Shown in pieces: positions 41,389-51,639 of a stretch of DNA of 64,000 nt; the first letter of the stretch is position 1, and each line of letters opens with the position of its first letter. The notes beneath the pieces were generated by a model. The model saw only the letters and a program-made list of their open reading frames with translations. It was not told the DNA's origin and ran no database searches. The translations under genes were made by a program, and so were the position numbers. The stretch covers positions 1,291,795-1,355,794 of the forward strand of contig OU696595.1 in the NCBI GenBank assembly GCA_916048095.2. The letters run 5' to 3'. This DNA comes from Sacculina carcini. Lineage: Eukaryota; Arthropoda; Thecostraca; Sacculinidae.

Positions 41389-42721
41389 TAGGGCTGTCAA
41401 AAAGTAACCTAACAATCAGTAAAAAGTCACTTTAATTTCAGTAAAAAGTAACCTATAAAAGTAACCTAAAATAACCTATGAGTTTCAATGTTATTATTAT
41501 TTTTGTATCGCTTTATCACATGTTTATCACGCCTTTGCTGATTAGTGTGCTATATGAAATGCACGGTTTGTTTGTTGTTTGTTTGTGATCCTAAAAAAGT
41601 AACCTAATAGCCAATAAAAAAGTATCCTAATAGCCAATAAAAAAGTATCCTAATAGCCAATAAAAAAGTAAACTAAATTTACCTAACCTTCGTAAAAATA
41701 TCCTCCTTCAAAAAAGGTCTATTTTTGCAGTTATTAAGGAAGAAAATACACCAGTCCTTCTTGTTTATCCTCTTTCCGAGTTGGTACTATTTTACCACCC
41801 TCTCTCAGATCTTGTATCATTCTTATAACAAACCATCAAAAGTGACTCAATGCTATTTGGCCAACATCGCAAAAAGGAGCATAACCATCAAAATGGAATT
41901 TAAAGTGGAAAGCTAATATAAAAGTGAAATACACTAATTGCAAATGTAAATATTTTTAGTAATGGTCGCAATAATGCTCTTTACATTGTTTCAATGGAAC
42001 TTGTTATCAAATAGCACGTGCTACAGCTTGTATATTAGTGTGAGCGTAAACACGTGTGAATGTGTGAATGCCCCCGTCATCCCATATGTAGCACCCTGTG
42101 CCCACAGTCTTATAAATGTCAAACGTGGAAAAATGGCGCTATCTCACGCTCTGAAAATCACGTGCTGATTCCTGTTCAAGTAAATGCGTACTGTCAAGTG
42201 CTACAGTGCAGTGTCTGGTATAGAGAGCTCACACATAGTACTATACGACGCTCCAAACATCTCACGACACCCTCCGGCTCGTAGACATTTCCTAAAATGG
42301 AATGACGCTATCCTTCGTACCCGAAGACGTCTAAATATCGAGTAGAACAGATATTAAGGTGAAGATCAATTGCTAAATCCTAACAGCAGAAATTTTGACA
42401 TTTCTTAATCTTCAGACCAAATATTCCATCTCTTTTCCTATTTTATCCTCATATATACCGTTTTTGTGACTCTTATCTGCAAAAAGTAACCAAACTTCGT
42501 GGTAATGTGACCTAATAACAAGAAAAATATCAAAAGGTAACCTTACGATAAAAAGTAACCTAAAAGCAAAAAAAGTAACCTAAGGATGAAAAAGTAAGTT
42601 TTGGTAACCTAATAAGTTTATTAATTATTATCGTACACAACTTTTTCATGCAGTTCTAGGCATCGTATGAAAAAGTGACCCTAAACTGAAAAAGTAACTC
42701 TATTAACTTTTGACAGCCCTA
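41389..42721. mobile_element. non-autonomous hAT-like element
   Basis: Terminal inverted repeats TAGGGCTGTCAAAAAGTAAC and, reversed at the right end, TAGGGCTGTCAAAAGTTAAT. Eight-base flanks ATTATGAG and ATTATGAC agree at seven of eight positions, the size typical of hAT elements. The 1,333-bp interior has no transposase frame and is rich in AAAAGTAACCTAA motifs near both ends (subterminal repeats, possible transposase sites). It lies inside the minisatellite. Confidence 0.75.
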
Positions 42722-42799
42722 ATTATGACCAGCCATACATACTATTATGAGCAGCCATACATACGCTTATGAGCAACCATACATACATACTCTTATGAG
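42722..42799. repeat. 22-bp minisatellite, array 4 continued
   Basis: About three to four units (ATGACCAGCC, ATGAGCAGCC, ATGAGCAACC variants) after the hAT-like element, ending CTCTTATGAG. Confidence 0.88.
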
Positions 42800-42954
42800 T
42801 AGAGCTATCAATAAAGTAATCTAAAAATAAAAAATTAACCTCATTTTCAGGAAAAAGTTACCTGAAAAAGTAACCTAAAAGTATTCATGTGCTCCTTCGA
42901 AAAATTCAAAATTCATTCAATAAATGCATTAAATATTCACAATTAAATGCATTC
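42800..42954. repeat. hAT-like left end, diverged
   Basis: TAGAGCTATCAATAAAGTAA is a diverged form of the TAGGGCTGTCAAAAAGTAAC terminus, again directly after TTATGAG. Matches 9,203-9,345 and 58,259 onward. Confidence 0.68.
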
Positions 42955-43020
42955 AATATTCACAATGGGGGCCCCAAGTGTTGCCTTCGGGGAGGGTGCT
43001 TAATTCCTCGCAACGGCTCT
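42955..43020. repeat. right half of hAT-like MITE
   Basis: Same fragment as 9,346-9,410, ending CAACGGCTCTG, followed by CCCTTTAG, which also stands at the uninterrupted sites 40,157 and 49,709. Confidence 0.65.
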
Positions 43021-43058
43021 GCCCTTTAGCACATTATTATCATTATTATTGTTAATTA

Positions 43059-44634
43059 TCTGGTTTCCGCTCTGCTCACTCTACTGAATCTGTACTTATT
43101 TCCTTGTGTAATGATACCCTTTCACACTTCTCCTACCGTCAATCTGTCCTCTTGGTATTACTTGATCTATCCTCGGCTCTTGATCTTGTTAGTCACCCTA
43201 TTATTATTCGTGTTTGGGTCTATCTTCTTCCGCCTTTTCTCTTCTGAAATCTTACCTCACTTATCGTACTTACTCAGTTGACTTCAATTCCTCTACCTCT
43301 GCTCACTTCCCTCTTCGATCTGGTGTTCCCCAAGGTTCCGTCCTTGTCCCACTATTATTTAATCTTTATATGTCTTCTCTTTGCCCTGTTCTTTGAAAAC
43401 ATTCCATTACTTTCAAAATCTATGCCGATGACATCCAATTCCTCATTCCTGTCACTCCTGATACTCCCTCCTTTCTCTCTGATATACTTTCTGAAATTTC
43501 CTCATGGGCCGCCTCTCGGCAGTTGTACTTGAATACTTCTAAGTCTGAGTTCATCGTCCTCCATCCACCTCGTATTTCACCTCCACTTCTCCCATTTCCT
43601 ATCTCAACTGCTGTTCGCAATCTCGGCTCTATCTTTGTCTCTTCGCTCTCCTGCTTTGACAATATCGTTTCTGTCGCCCGCACTTGTCGTCTTATTCTGC
43701 GCTCTCTCTACCCTATACGTCCCTATCTTGATAAAAATTCCGCCATCACTCTTGTTCATACTCTCATTTTCCCCAGGTTAGACTACTGCAACTCGCTTTA
43801 CTTTAGTGCTCCTCGTTCTCATCTCTTAATCCTTCAGCGTGTGATCAACCAATCTTGTCGATTTGTCTTTCATCCTACCTTTTCTCGCCACACGTCTCAC
43901 CTACTTTTTCAACTCCACTGGCTTCCTATCATCCCACGAATTCATTTTCGCCTTTGCTGTCTCATTTACAAGCTTCTGCATGATCCTCACCAACCTTCTT
44001 ATCTTGTTAATCTTTTGTCTCCCACTGACTCACACTCCTCTCGTCGCCCTCTTCCTCTCGCTTGTCCTCGTGCATCTAATGAATCTTCCTGGTCCTCTAA
44101 ATCGTTCTTTTTTACGCCCCTCGCTTGTATAATTCTCTTCCCTCTCATATCACCCGCGCCTCTTCATTTCGGTCATTCCGCCATCGGCTTCGCCTGTACC
44201 TTTTTGACATTTCATTTGATCCCGTCTCTCACTCTTCATCTCCTTTCGCCTCTCTGTGATATTGCTTGAGCTATTTCTCCGTTTCATGATTGTTTCAATT
44301 CTCGTTGTCTTATTTTTTCCTGTCTTGAGCACAGTTACTGCTTCCTTTCCTTCCTTGCTGCTTTATTTATTCTATTGTGAATGTTTTCTGTAATAATTCT
44401 CTGTCGATTTTATTGTTCGAACATACCACTTGATTTTTTGGAACTGTGCCCTTTGTGCTTGTGCTTGCTATTTACCAATTTTGGTTGTTTTGTGACTTCT
44501 CTTTCTTTTACTTGCTCATTTCTCCCATATTCTTTACAATTGTCGTTGTATCTCAATTGATGTTTTCCGTTTTTCGCGCTTGTGTTTTACCGGCGCTATA
44601 GCAAATACACGTTGTTGTTGTTGTTGTTGTTGTT
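43059..44634 (+). mobile_element. CR1/L2-like LINE, 5'-truncated (copy 3)
   Basis: Same 5' breakpoint and flanks as 9,446-11,023, with (GTT)n tail 44,612-44,634. RT frame 43,523-44,269 with LDYCNSLYF and LHWLPIIPRIHF; a stop replaces CGA at 43,393-43,395 and the short T-run near 44,107 shifts the C-terminus. It is a duplicate of copy 1, not an independent insertion. Confidence 0.87.
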
Positions 44635-45583
44635 AAAATCATTAGCAAGGTGTAAATGCGAAGAACGTGGGAGAACAAATTTGCTAAAATGCATTTGTCA
44701 AATAGCCACAGTCCAGTTGCTTTTCAAGGAAATTGTTGCCGAATTAAGGATAGCAAGTGTTACAAAACGTAGCACACATTCAATTTCTGATCGCCAAAAC
44801 ATCAGAAAATATCACGAAAACAGCGCCTTGATTGTATATGTCTCATTTTGCGCGTTTCTACTATATTTGCATGAGAGTATGCGTGCATATGTTTATGTAT
44901 GAGTGGAGTATGCGTGTTTGTTATGTATATATGTGCGTGTGTGAGCGATTGGCGATGTTTGTATGCGTGTGTGCTGTTGTGCTCATTGCGAGTTGTGTTT
45001 GAGTGTGTAATTGGTGTTGGCGAGTTGTGTGTTAGCGCGTGGTTCTTGTGTGTACAGGCGTGTTTTGTGAGCAGTATTGTAGTGCGACTTGTCATATTGG
45101 TTCACTCATTCTCATCCATATATCACAAACTATTTTGACATTGAATATTCGAAATTACCGACTTGGTTTCAAAATATGTGTTATTGTTAATGTTGGGTGT
45201 TCAGCAATGTTGCTATTGTTGTCGTGTGTGTCAGTGTAGATATTGTTACTTGTTAGTGTTATTGTTGTTGATGCGCAACTTCATAACATTCACATGACCG
45301 CGCACCTGAATGCTAACAAAATATTTTATGAATATGATTACAATTATTTTTATTTATCTTAATTTTGCAAATTTTCCCACAGGACTTGGAGTGAACGGTA
45401 ATAAATCCACTACTTCACCTACACATAAAACACACACACACACATACAAACACGTACAATCCTTTACGACACGCATATTAAAGTAAGTGAAGGATGTCAG
45501 TAATATTACGCACCTGAATATTTTCTACAAGAAATGCAAACAAACGAGCAACACAGACACACACGAATAATTACTGAGGCAAC
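44635..45583. repeat. repeat module, copy 5 of 6
   Basis: Counterpart of copy 2 in the duplicated block. CA run shortened (45,428-45,442). Confidence 0.87.
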
Positions 45584-45674
45584 GAGCAACCACACATACT
45601 TTTATGAGCAACCATACATACTCTTATGAGCAACAATACATATTCTTATGAGCAACCATACATACTCTTATGAG
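45584..45674. repeat. 22-bp minisatellite, array 5
   Basis: About four units, joined at CTCTTATGAG to the LINE fragment as in arrays 2 and 3. Confidence 0.9.
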
Positions 45675-47005
45675 CCTGTTACCTCACCGAATCACATATC
45701 CGGTCACACCCTTGATCTTGTTCTATATCCATCTCCAGTTCTAGCATCCGACCTAACCCCTCCGATTGTTCTTGTATTCCCCTAGATACCACTACTTCTG
45801 ACCACAGTCTCCTCACTTTCAATCTTCCCTTTCCCAAACCACGTATTTCTCCACCCAGATCCTACAGAAATTACAAAAATGTTGACCCTCGCCTCTTCTC
45901 AAGTTTATTCTCTCACATGCTTCCCTCAACTCAACTTCATTCACTTCCCCCTACCCAATTTTACTCTTCTTTTCAAGGTTATGTCTTCTATCAGTGAAAC
46001 CATATTTCCACTACGCTCATCCTCCAATCGCTCCAATCTTAATCCTCGGTTTAATCGCGAACTAATCTCTCTTAAACGCGCTTAACGCTACCACGAGCGT
46101 GTGTGGAAGCGTTGCTGCACTACTGCTACGTGGTTATCATTCTGCTCATCTCGCTCTTTGTATATATCTGCTTTAAACTCTGCAAAACAAACCTACTACC
46201 AATCTAAATTATCCTCACTCTCTCGCTGTCCTAAATCTCTGTGGTCCTCGCTTGAGGTCACTCATTGAGTGGCCTGCAAAACCCAAACCTTTCGTCTTCT
46301 CTCTCTGCCTCCGACCTTGCTGTATTTTTTTCCAATAAAATCCAAATTGTAATTTCTAACATTTCTTCTCCTAACTCCCTCTTGACTCACACCAAATCCC
46401 ACTATCATTTTACTCACTTTTCACATCTAGAGCTTCCTGATATCATCACTATCATTTCTACAACAAACTTTTCGCATTCCCTTGCTGACCGCACAAATTT
46501 TAGTGCCCTATCCGACTCTATTTTGCTCCTGGTTCCCCTTCTATTGCATTTAATCAATAGCTCTTTCATTCATGGTGTATTTTATCCTGAGAAGCATGCA
46601 GTCATATTTCCGATACTCAAAAAACCTTCACTCGATCCCTCGCTATGTAGCAGTTACCATCCCATTTCTCTACTCAACTTTCCCTCTAAACTCCTCGAGT
46701 CTGATATTCATTCTCAACTTGCGCCATTCATCAAAAAATATATTGACCCCTTCCAATCGGCTTTCAAGTCTGCTCACTATACTGAATCTGTCCTAACCTC
46801 TGTTACTACTACTGTTTCTTCTCATTCCTCATTCGGAAAATCTGCTTTGCTTATCCTCCTTGATCTGTCAGCAGCCTTTGACTTAGTTCACCACTCAATT
46901 TTAATCAGATATCTCTCCTTTCTTGGTGTGTCCTATTTAGCGACCTCTGCTACATTCTTATCTTACTGATCGTTCCTACTCGGTGCATTTCAATTCCACT
47001 ACTTC
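45675..47005 (+). pseudogene. CR1/L2-like LINE fragment (copy of 12,071)
   Basis: Counterpart of 12,071-13,401, including RT pieces HAVIFPILKKPSLDP and LLDLSAAFDLVHH (46,265-46,969). Stops at 46,083 and elsewhere. Ends at the putative Gypsy B LTR. Confidence 0.82.
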
Positions 47006-47533
47006 TGTTGGGAGTTAGCTCCCCTACGCGTTACGGAGTGCGCTCCTGCGAATATGACCCAGCTACACTAACTTTATTATTATTATTATTAATTACAGGC
47101 AAATCCAGTAGCATGGGATGTGCAAGCACTATTACCACCCTAAGGTGGCCCCATGTACCGGAAGCGCCCAAAATATTCAGAGAGAAAGAGAGTTCGAAAA
47201 GAAAAAAGTCTAGAAAGAGAGTTGGAAAGAAAATTATGTATAAATAACAATAAATAATAAACCATCATCCGATAACAATCCAAAATGTCACTTCGCCCAC
47301 GTTCCTCAATAAATATTAACAATCAACAATAAATATGTGATTCAGTAAATAAAAGCCATCAATAAATAAGAATAAATATCAATAGATAAGTAATAAATAA
47401 CAATCAAGAGCAATAGATATGATTCAATAAGAAACATCCAACAATAAATATATATATAAATATGATTCAATAAGTAACAACAACACAAATAAATATGATT
47501 CAATAAACAACAAGGGGCAAGGTAAATCAGAAC

Positions 47534-48490
47534 ATGGCGCAGCCGACAGGATCAACTACGAAGTTCAAGGACGAGCTTTCCGTTGTTGTTCAAGTATTGC
47601 CTCAGCATGAACCACCAGTGACGGTTCCTCGACAAGGTGAGCCGTTTTCGTGGTAGGCAAAAGCAACCCAGCCACACAGATTAGAAATTTCAGTGGACAA
47701 AGAGCACTCGTTTCGAGCCTGGAGACGGCGGTGGGACGATTTTGTATTGTTAACAGTTCTGACAGCGGCACCGAAGACCATACAGTTGGCTGCACTGAGT
47801 TCTTGTCTCTCAGACGACACCATCAAGGTCATAGAGAACATCGACCTACCACATGCAGCATTTGATGACGTTGAATCTATTATAGCCGGCCTGGAGGCAT
47901 ACATCGTTGGGCAGACCAATGAGGTCATCGAACGGCGCAACTTCAACGCCAGAAGACAAGCAGAAGGAGAATGCTTCGACGATTTTTGCACAGCATTGAA
48001 AGACTTGGCGACGCGTTGCAAGTTTTGCAACAGCTGTCGTGAATCACTTATTCGTGACCGAATTATGATGGGGTTACAAGACGCGTCTACGGTGCAGAAG
48101 CTGTGTGCTGTCCCGAATCTTTCTCTGCAAAATGCTATAGAAATTTGCAGAGCACAGGAAGCCGCTAGTCGCGACGCATCGACTATTCTTGGACACCAAG
48201 TGGCTCAAATGAAATACGAGCGATTCAGCAAATCGGGTTCGGCGACTCCACACCAGAAAAAATGTTCGTGGTGTGGCGGTAGGTGGCATCTTGATATGAC
48301 TCAGTGTCCCGCTCGACAGGCCACATGCAAATTTTGCAAGAAATTTCAGAAAGTGTGTCGCCAGCGTTCAAGGACACAATCGCACAGCGTATCACAGATG
48401 CAAGTCACGAGCATCATAGCCAGCACGACGACTGAACATGCACCACGGGTGACAGTGACGTTGCAAACCGACAAGACCATCAAAGTATAG
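47534..48490 (+). pseudogene. Gypsy B gag, uninterrupted copy
   Basis: ATG at 47,534 overlapping TGGCGCAGCC; stop TAG at 47,654-47,656 as in copy 1. The frame is then open for 265 codons (47,693-48,490): FRAWRRRWDDFVLL, RRNFNARRQAEGE, CKFCNSCRESLIRDRI, and zinc residues CSWCGGRWH…CPARQATCKFC. Ends TDKTIKV and TAG. Gag of the Gypsy A/B group. Confidence 0.8.
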
Positions 48491-48898
48491 GCACTTCCGG
48501 ATTCCCAAGCTGATATTTCAGTAGCTGGACTCGATATACTGCATCGACTGAGCATGACACCAGCTGATTTGACTCCAGCTGAGATTCATAATCGTCCGAA
48601 ATTGGCCGATCAATCAGCAGTGGAGACTCTGGGAACATTTGTAGGAAACATCTCTTGCGGGCGACGCAACGCACGAGAAGTCTTTCATGTGCTGCCAGGA
48701 GTTCAAGGACTTATTCTATCATGGCGCACTTCGCGTGCTCTTCATTTCCTTCATGAACAGTACCCAAGACAAACAGTGTGCGGGATCGACGCTAGTGGTA
48801 CTGTAAAGGCACATCCCTTCGCTAGCGAACCTTCAAAGGCGATGGTCTCACATCCAGCAAGCGATGTTGATGCCAAAGTGCTGAAAAAATACCGATGA
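48491..48898 (+). pseudogene. Gypsy B protease region, copy 2
   Basis: PDSQADISVAGLDIL in the expected protease position with Q in place of the active-site glycine, followed by LHRLSMTPADLTPAEIH. Ends TGA near 48,898, as in copy 1. Confidence 0.65.
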
Positions 48899-48902
48899 CA
48901 TA

Positions 48903-49151
48903 ATGCAGCGTTTTCCTCAAGTTTTTGACGGAATCATTAGACCACTTCCGGGTGAAAAATTCAAAATTGCTCTTCGTGAAGACGCCAAGCCTTTCTGCGT
49001 TACGTCAACTGGAAGGATACCGTTCGCTCTAAGAGACAAACTCAAAGATATACTTGACATTCTCGTACGAAGCGGCGTTATCACTCCAACGACTGAAACG
49101 TCGGACTGGTGTGCCCCAATAGTCGTCGCACCAAAGAAACATTGTGACAAA
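48903..49151 (+). pseudogene. Gypsy B RT start, copy 2
   Basis: RFPQVFDGIIRPLPGEKF, VIT…WCAPIVVAPKKHCDK, then the frame leaves gypsy sequence at 49,151 (after CATTGTGACAAA) into LINE 3' sequence. Confidence 0.75.
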
Positions 49152-49506
49152 AAAGTCTTGAGCACAAGAAAAGTTATGAAAAGAAAAGTTTTCCCTGTCT
49201 TGAGCACAGTTACTGCTTCCTTTCCTTCCTTGCTGCTTTATTTATTCTACTGTGAACGTTTTCTGTAATAATTTTCTGTCGATTTTATTGTTCGAACATA
49301 CCACTTGATTTTTTGGAACTGTGCCCTTTGTGCTTGTGCTTGCTATTTACCAATTTTGGTTGTTTTGTGCCTTCTCTTTCTTTTACTTGCTCATTTCTCC
49401 CATATTCTTTACAATTGTCGTTTTATCTCAATTGATGTTTTCCCTTTTTCGCGCTTGTGTTTTACCGGCGCTATAGCAAATACACGTTGTTGTTGTTGTT
49501 GTTGTT
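49152..49506 (+). mobile_element. CR1/L2-like LINE 3' end
   Basis: TCCCTGTCTTGAGCACAG through (GTT)n at 49,486-49,506 matches 39,640-39,953. Its first ~35 bases contain shuffled pieces (TCTTGAGCACA repeated, AAAAGTT repeated), a sign of an untidy junction. It is followed by the same decamers and lead-in as at 39,954. Confidence 0.8.
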
Positions 49507-49736
49507 ACATGTGGTCACATGTGGTTACATGTGGTTACATGTGGTTACATGAAACCCTGCTCTTAACTGCTTCTGACCGAGTGTTCTAGTATTGTGGGCC
49601 TTATTTAGACCACGAGCTAAATTGAATAAATCACGATCAATAAAGTGACAGTATTTATTCACAATACGCACGTGCATTTACTAAAAACTTGACATACAAT
49701 TTGCACCCCTTTAGCACATTATTATCATTATTATTG
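49507..49736. repeat. decamer remnant and module lead-in, second copy
   Basis: Copy of 39,954-40,184 with few changes (for example ACATGTGGTT where the other has ACATGTTGTT). Confidence 0.75.
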
Positions 49737-50693
49737 TTGAAATCATTAGCAAGGTGAAAATGCGAAGAACGTGGGAGAACAAATTTGCTAAAATGCATTT
49801 GTCAAATAGCCACAGTCCAGTTGTTGCTTTTCAAGGAAATGGTTGCCGAATTAAGGATAGCAAGTGTTACAAAACGTAGCACACATTCAATTTCTGATCG
49901 CCAAAACATCAGAAAATATCACGAAAACAGCGCCTTGATTGTATATGTCTCATTTTGCGCGTTTCTACTATATTTGCATGAGAGTATGCGTGCATATGTT
50001 TATGTATGAGTGGAGTATGCGTGTTTGTTATGTATTTATGTGCGTGTTTGAGCAATTGGCTATTTTTTATGCGTGTGTGCTGTTGTGCTCATTCCGAGTT
50101 GTGTTTGAGTGTGTAGTTGGTGTTGGTGAGTTGTGTGTTAGCGTGTGGTTCTTGCGTTTACAGGCGTATTTTGTGAACAGTGTTGTAGTGCGACTTGTCA
50201 TATTGGCTACATCATTCTCATCCATATATCACAAACTATTTCGACATAGAATATTTGAAATTACCGACTTGGTTTCAAAATATGTGTTATTGTTACTGTT
50301 GTGCGTTCAACATTGTTGCTATTGTTGTCGTGTGTGTGAGTGTAGATATTGCTACTTGTTAGTGTTATTGTTGTTGATGCGCAACCACACAACATTCACA
50401 TTACCTCTTATCTGAATGCTACCAAAATATTTTATGAATACGATTACAATTATTTTTATTTGCCTTAATTTTGCACATTTTCCCACAGATAATGCACCTG
50501 CAGTGAACGGTAATAAATCCACTACTTCACCTACACATAAAACACACACACATACAAGCACGTACAATCCTTTACGACACGACACGACATTGTAGTGAGT
50601 GAAGGATGTCAGTAATATTACGCACCTGAATATTTTCTACAAGAAACGCATACAAACGAGCAACACAGACACACACAAATAATTACTGAGCGA
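49737..50693. repeat. repeat module, copy 6 of 6
   Basis: Closest to copy 4. The splice-like end reads CCCACAGATAATGCACCTGC instead of CCCACAGAACCTGG, so it has diverged locally. Confidence 0.86.
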
Positions 50694-50885
50694 ACGAGCA
50701 ACCACACATACTTTTATGAGCAACCATACATACACTTATGAACAGCCATACATACTCTTATGAGCAACAACACATACTATTATGAGCAACCATACATACT
50801 CTTATGAGCAACCATACATACTATTATGAGCAACTATACATACTCTTATGAGCAACCATACATACTCTTATGAGCAACACATACA
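50694..50885. repeat. 22-bp minisatellite, array 6
   Basis: About eight to nine units, several variant (ATGAACAGCC, ATGAGCAACA, ATGAGCAACT). Confidence 0.9.
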
Positions 50886-50929
50886 TACCATAAAACCAGC
50901 CATACATTTGCTAATATTGTCGATTCTCG

Positions 50930-51130
50930 TCTCAACTCGTTTCGGCAGGAACTAATGACCAATTTCCGTAGCTCGCCTAGTCAAACTGTCACGGCTGCTA
51001 CTCGTTCTCCCAACTCTCTAAAGTCCAACGCGGTTGTCCTCAAATCCAGAAATTCTGACACACCTACTTCTGAAGAACTTGTGGCTCCAGCTCTACAGAA
51101 AATTCCGGTCTCTGGTTCCCGCCCATCTGC
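50930..51130 (+). pseudogene. CR1-like ORF1 fragment
   Basis: Encodes SNAVVLKSRNSDTPT, EELVAPALQKIPVSGSRPSA, aligned with YTVVVKSRGSSP and AESVAPALADVPVASSRPTA of the ORF1 at 35,609. Both ends cut. Confidence 0.65.
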
Positions 51131-51620
51131 CAACGGTAGCAAGTGTCTTTGTTCATTGTTCTCTGTTTGGGGACTACCTGAGTATATCAATTCGGATAGA
51201 AGGCCGGCATTTGTATCGACTGAGTACCAGACGCTTATGCATGAAAAGGGTGTGTTACTAGTTACTCTTCTTCCTATAACTCTCGCTGTAATGGGCAAGT
51301 GGAAAGGGCGAATGTAACTTTGTGGCGGACGATAAGTTTAGCGCTCGCATCTCGTGATCTACCGATTTAGGCGTGGGAGTCAGTACTTGACGATGCGCTA
51401 CACAGCATGAGATCTTTGCTGTCTGTAGCCACCAACGAGACCCCACAGGAACGGATGTTTATTCATCCTCGAAAGGCGATGTACGATGAAGCTCTTCCAT
51501 CATGGCTGAAAATGAACGAAAACGTTGTGTTCAAATGCTGTCTGAGAAGGTCAAAATACGAACCTGATACAGAGGAAGTACGAGTTTACCCTAGTGTAAG
51601 TACTGTGCGTTTACCCTAGT
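51131..51620 (+). pseudogene. gypsy integrase core fragment
   Basis: FSVWGLPEYINSDRRPAF (second catalytic aspartate in SDR), EYQTLMHEKGVLL and MGKWKGRM in one frame, then after a shift MRSLLSVATNETPQERMF and ALPSWLKMNENVVF. This is the late core and C-terminal part of a Ty3/gypsy integrase. It may belong with the RNase H scraps at 34,936 and 57,310 (family E). Confidence 0.72.
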
Positions 51621-51639
51621 GACATTTTTGTGATTGATC

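Larger units (their letters stand above)
47006..49151 (+). mobile_element. Ty3/gypsy family B, copy 2, truncated
   Basis: Putative LTR (47,006-47,534) with the reversed LINE 3' end inside (47,074-47,512), then gag, protease and RT start. It lacks the LINE found in copy 1 and so shows the empty site. It is cut at 49,151, where a CR1/L2-like 3' end begins. Identity to copy 1 is very high by eye. Confidence 0.85.

Noticed and set aside
42060-42284. Possible small gene within the hAT-like element
   Set aside because: No domain, and the diverged copy at 63,430-63,640 does not preserve the frame.
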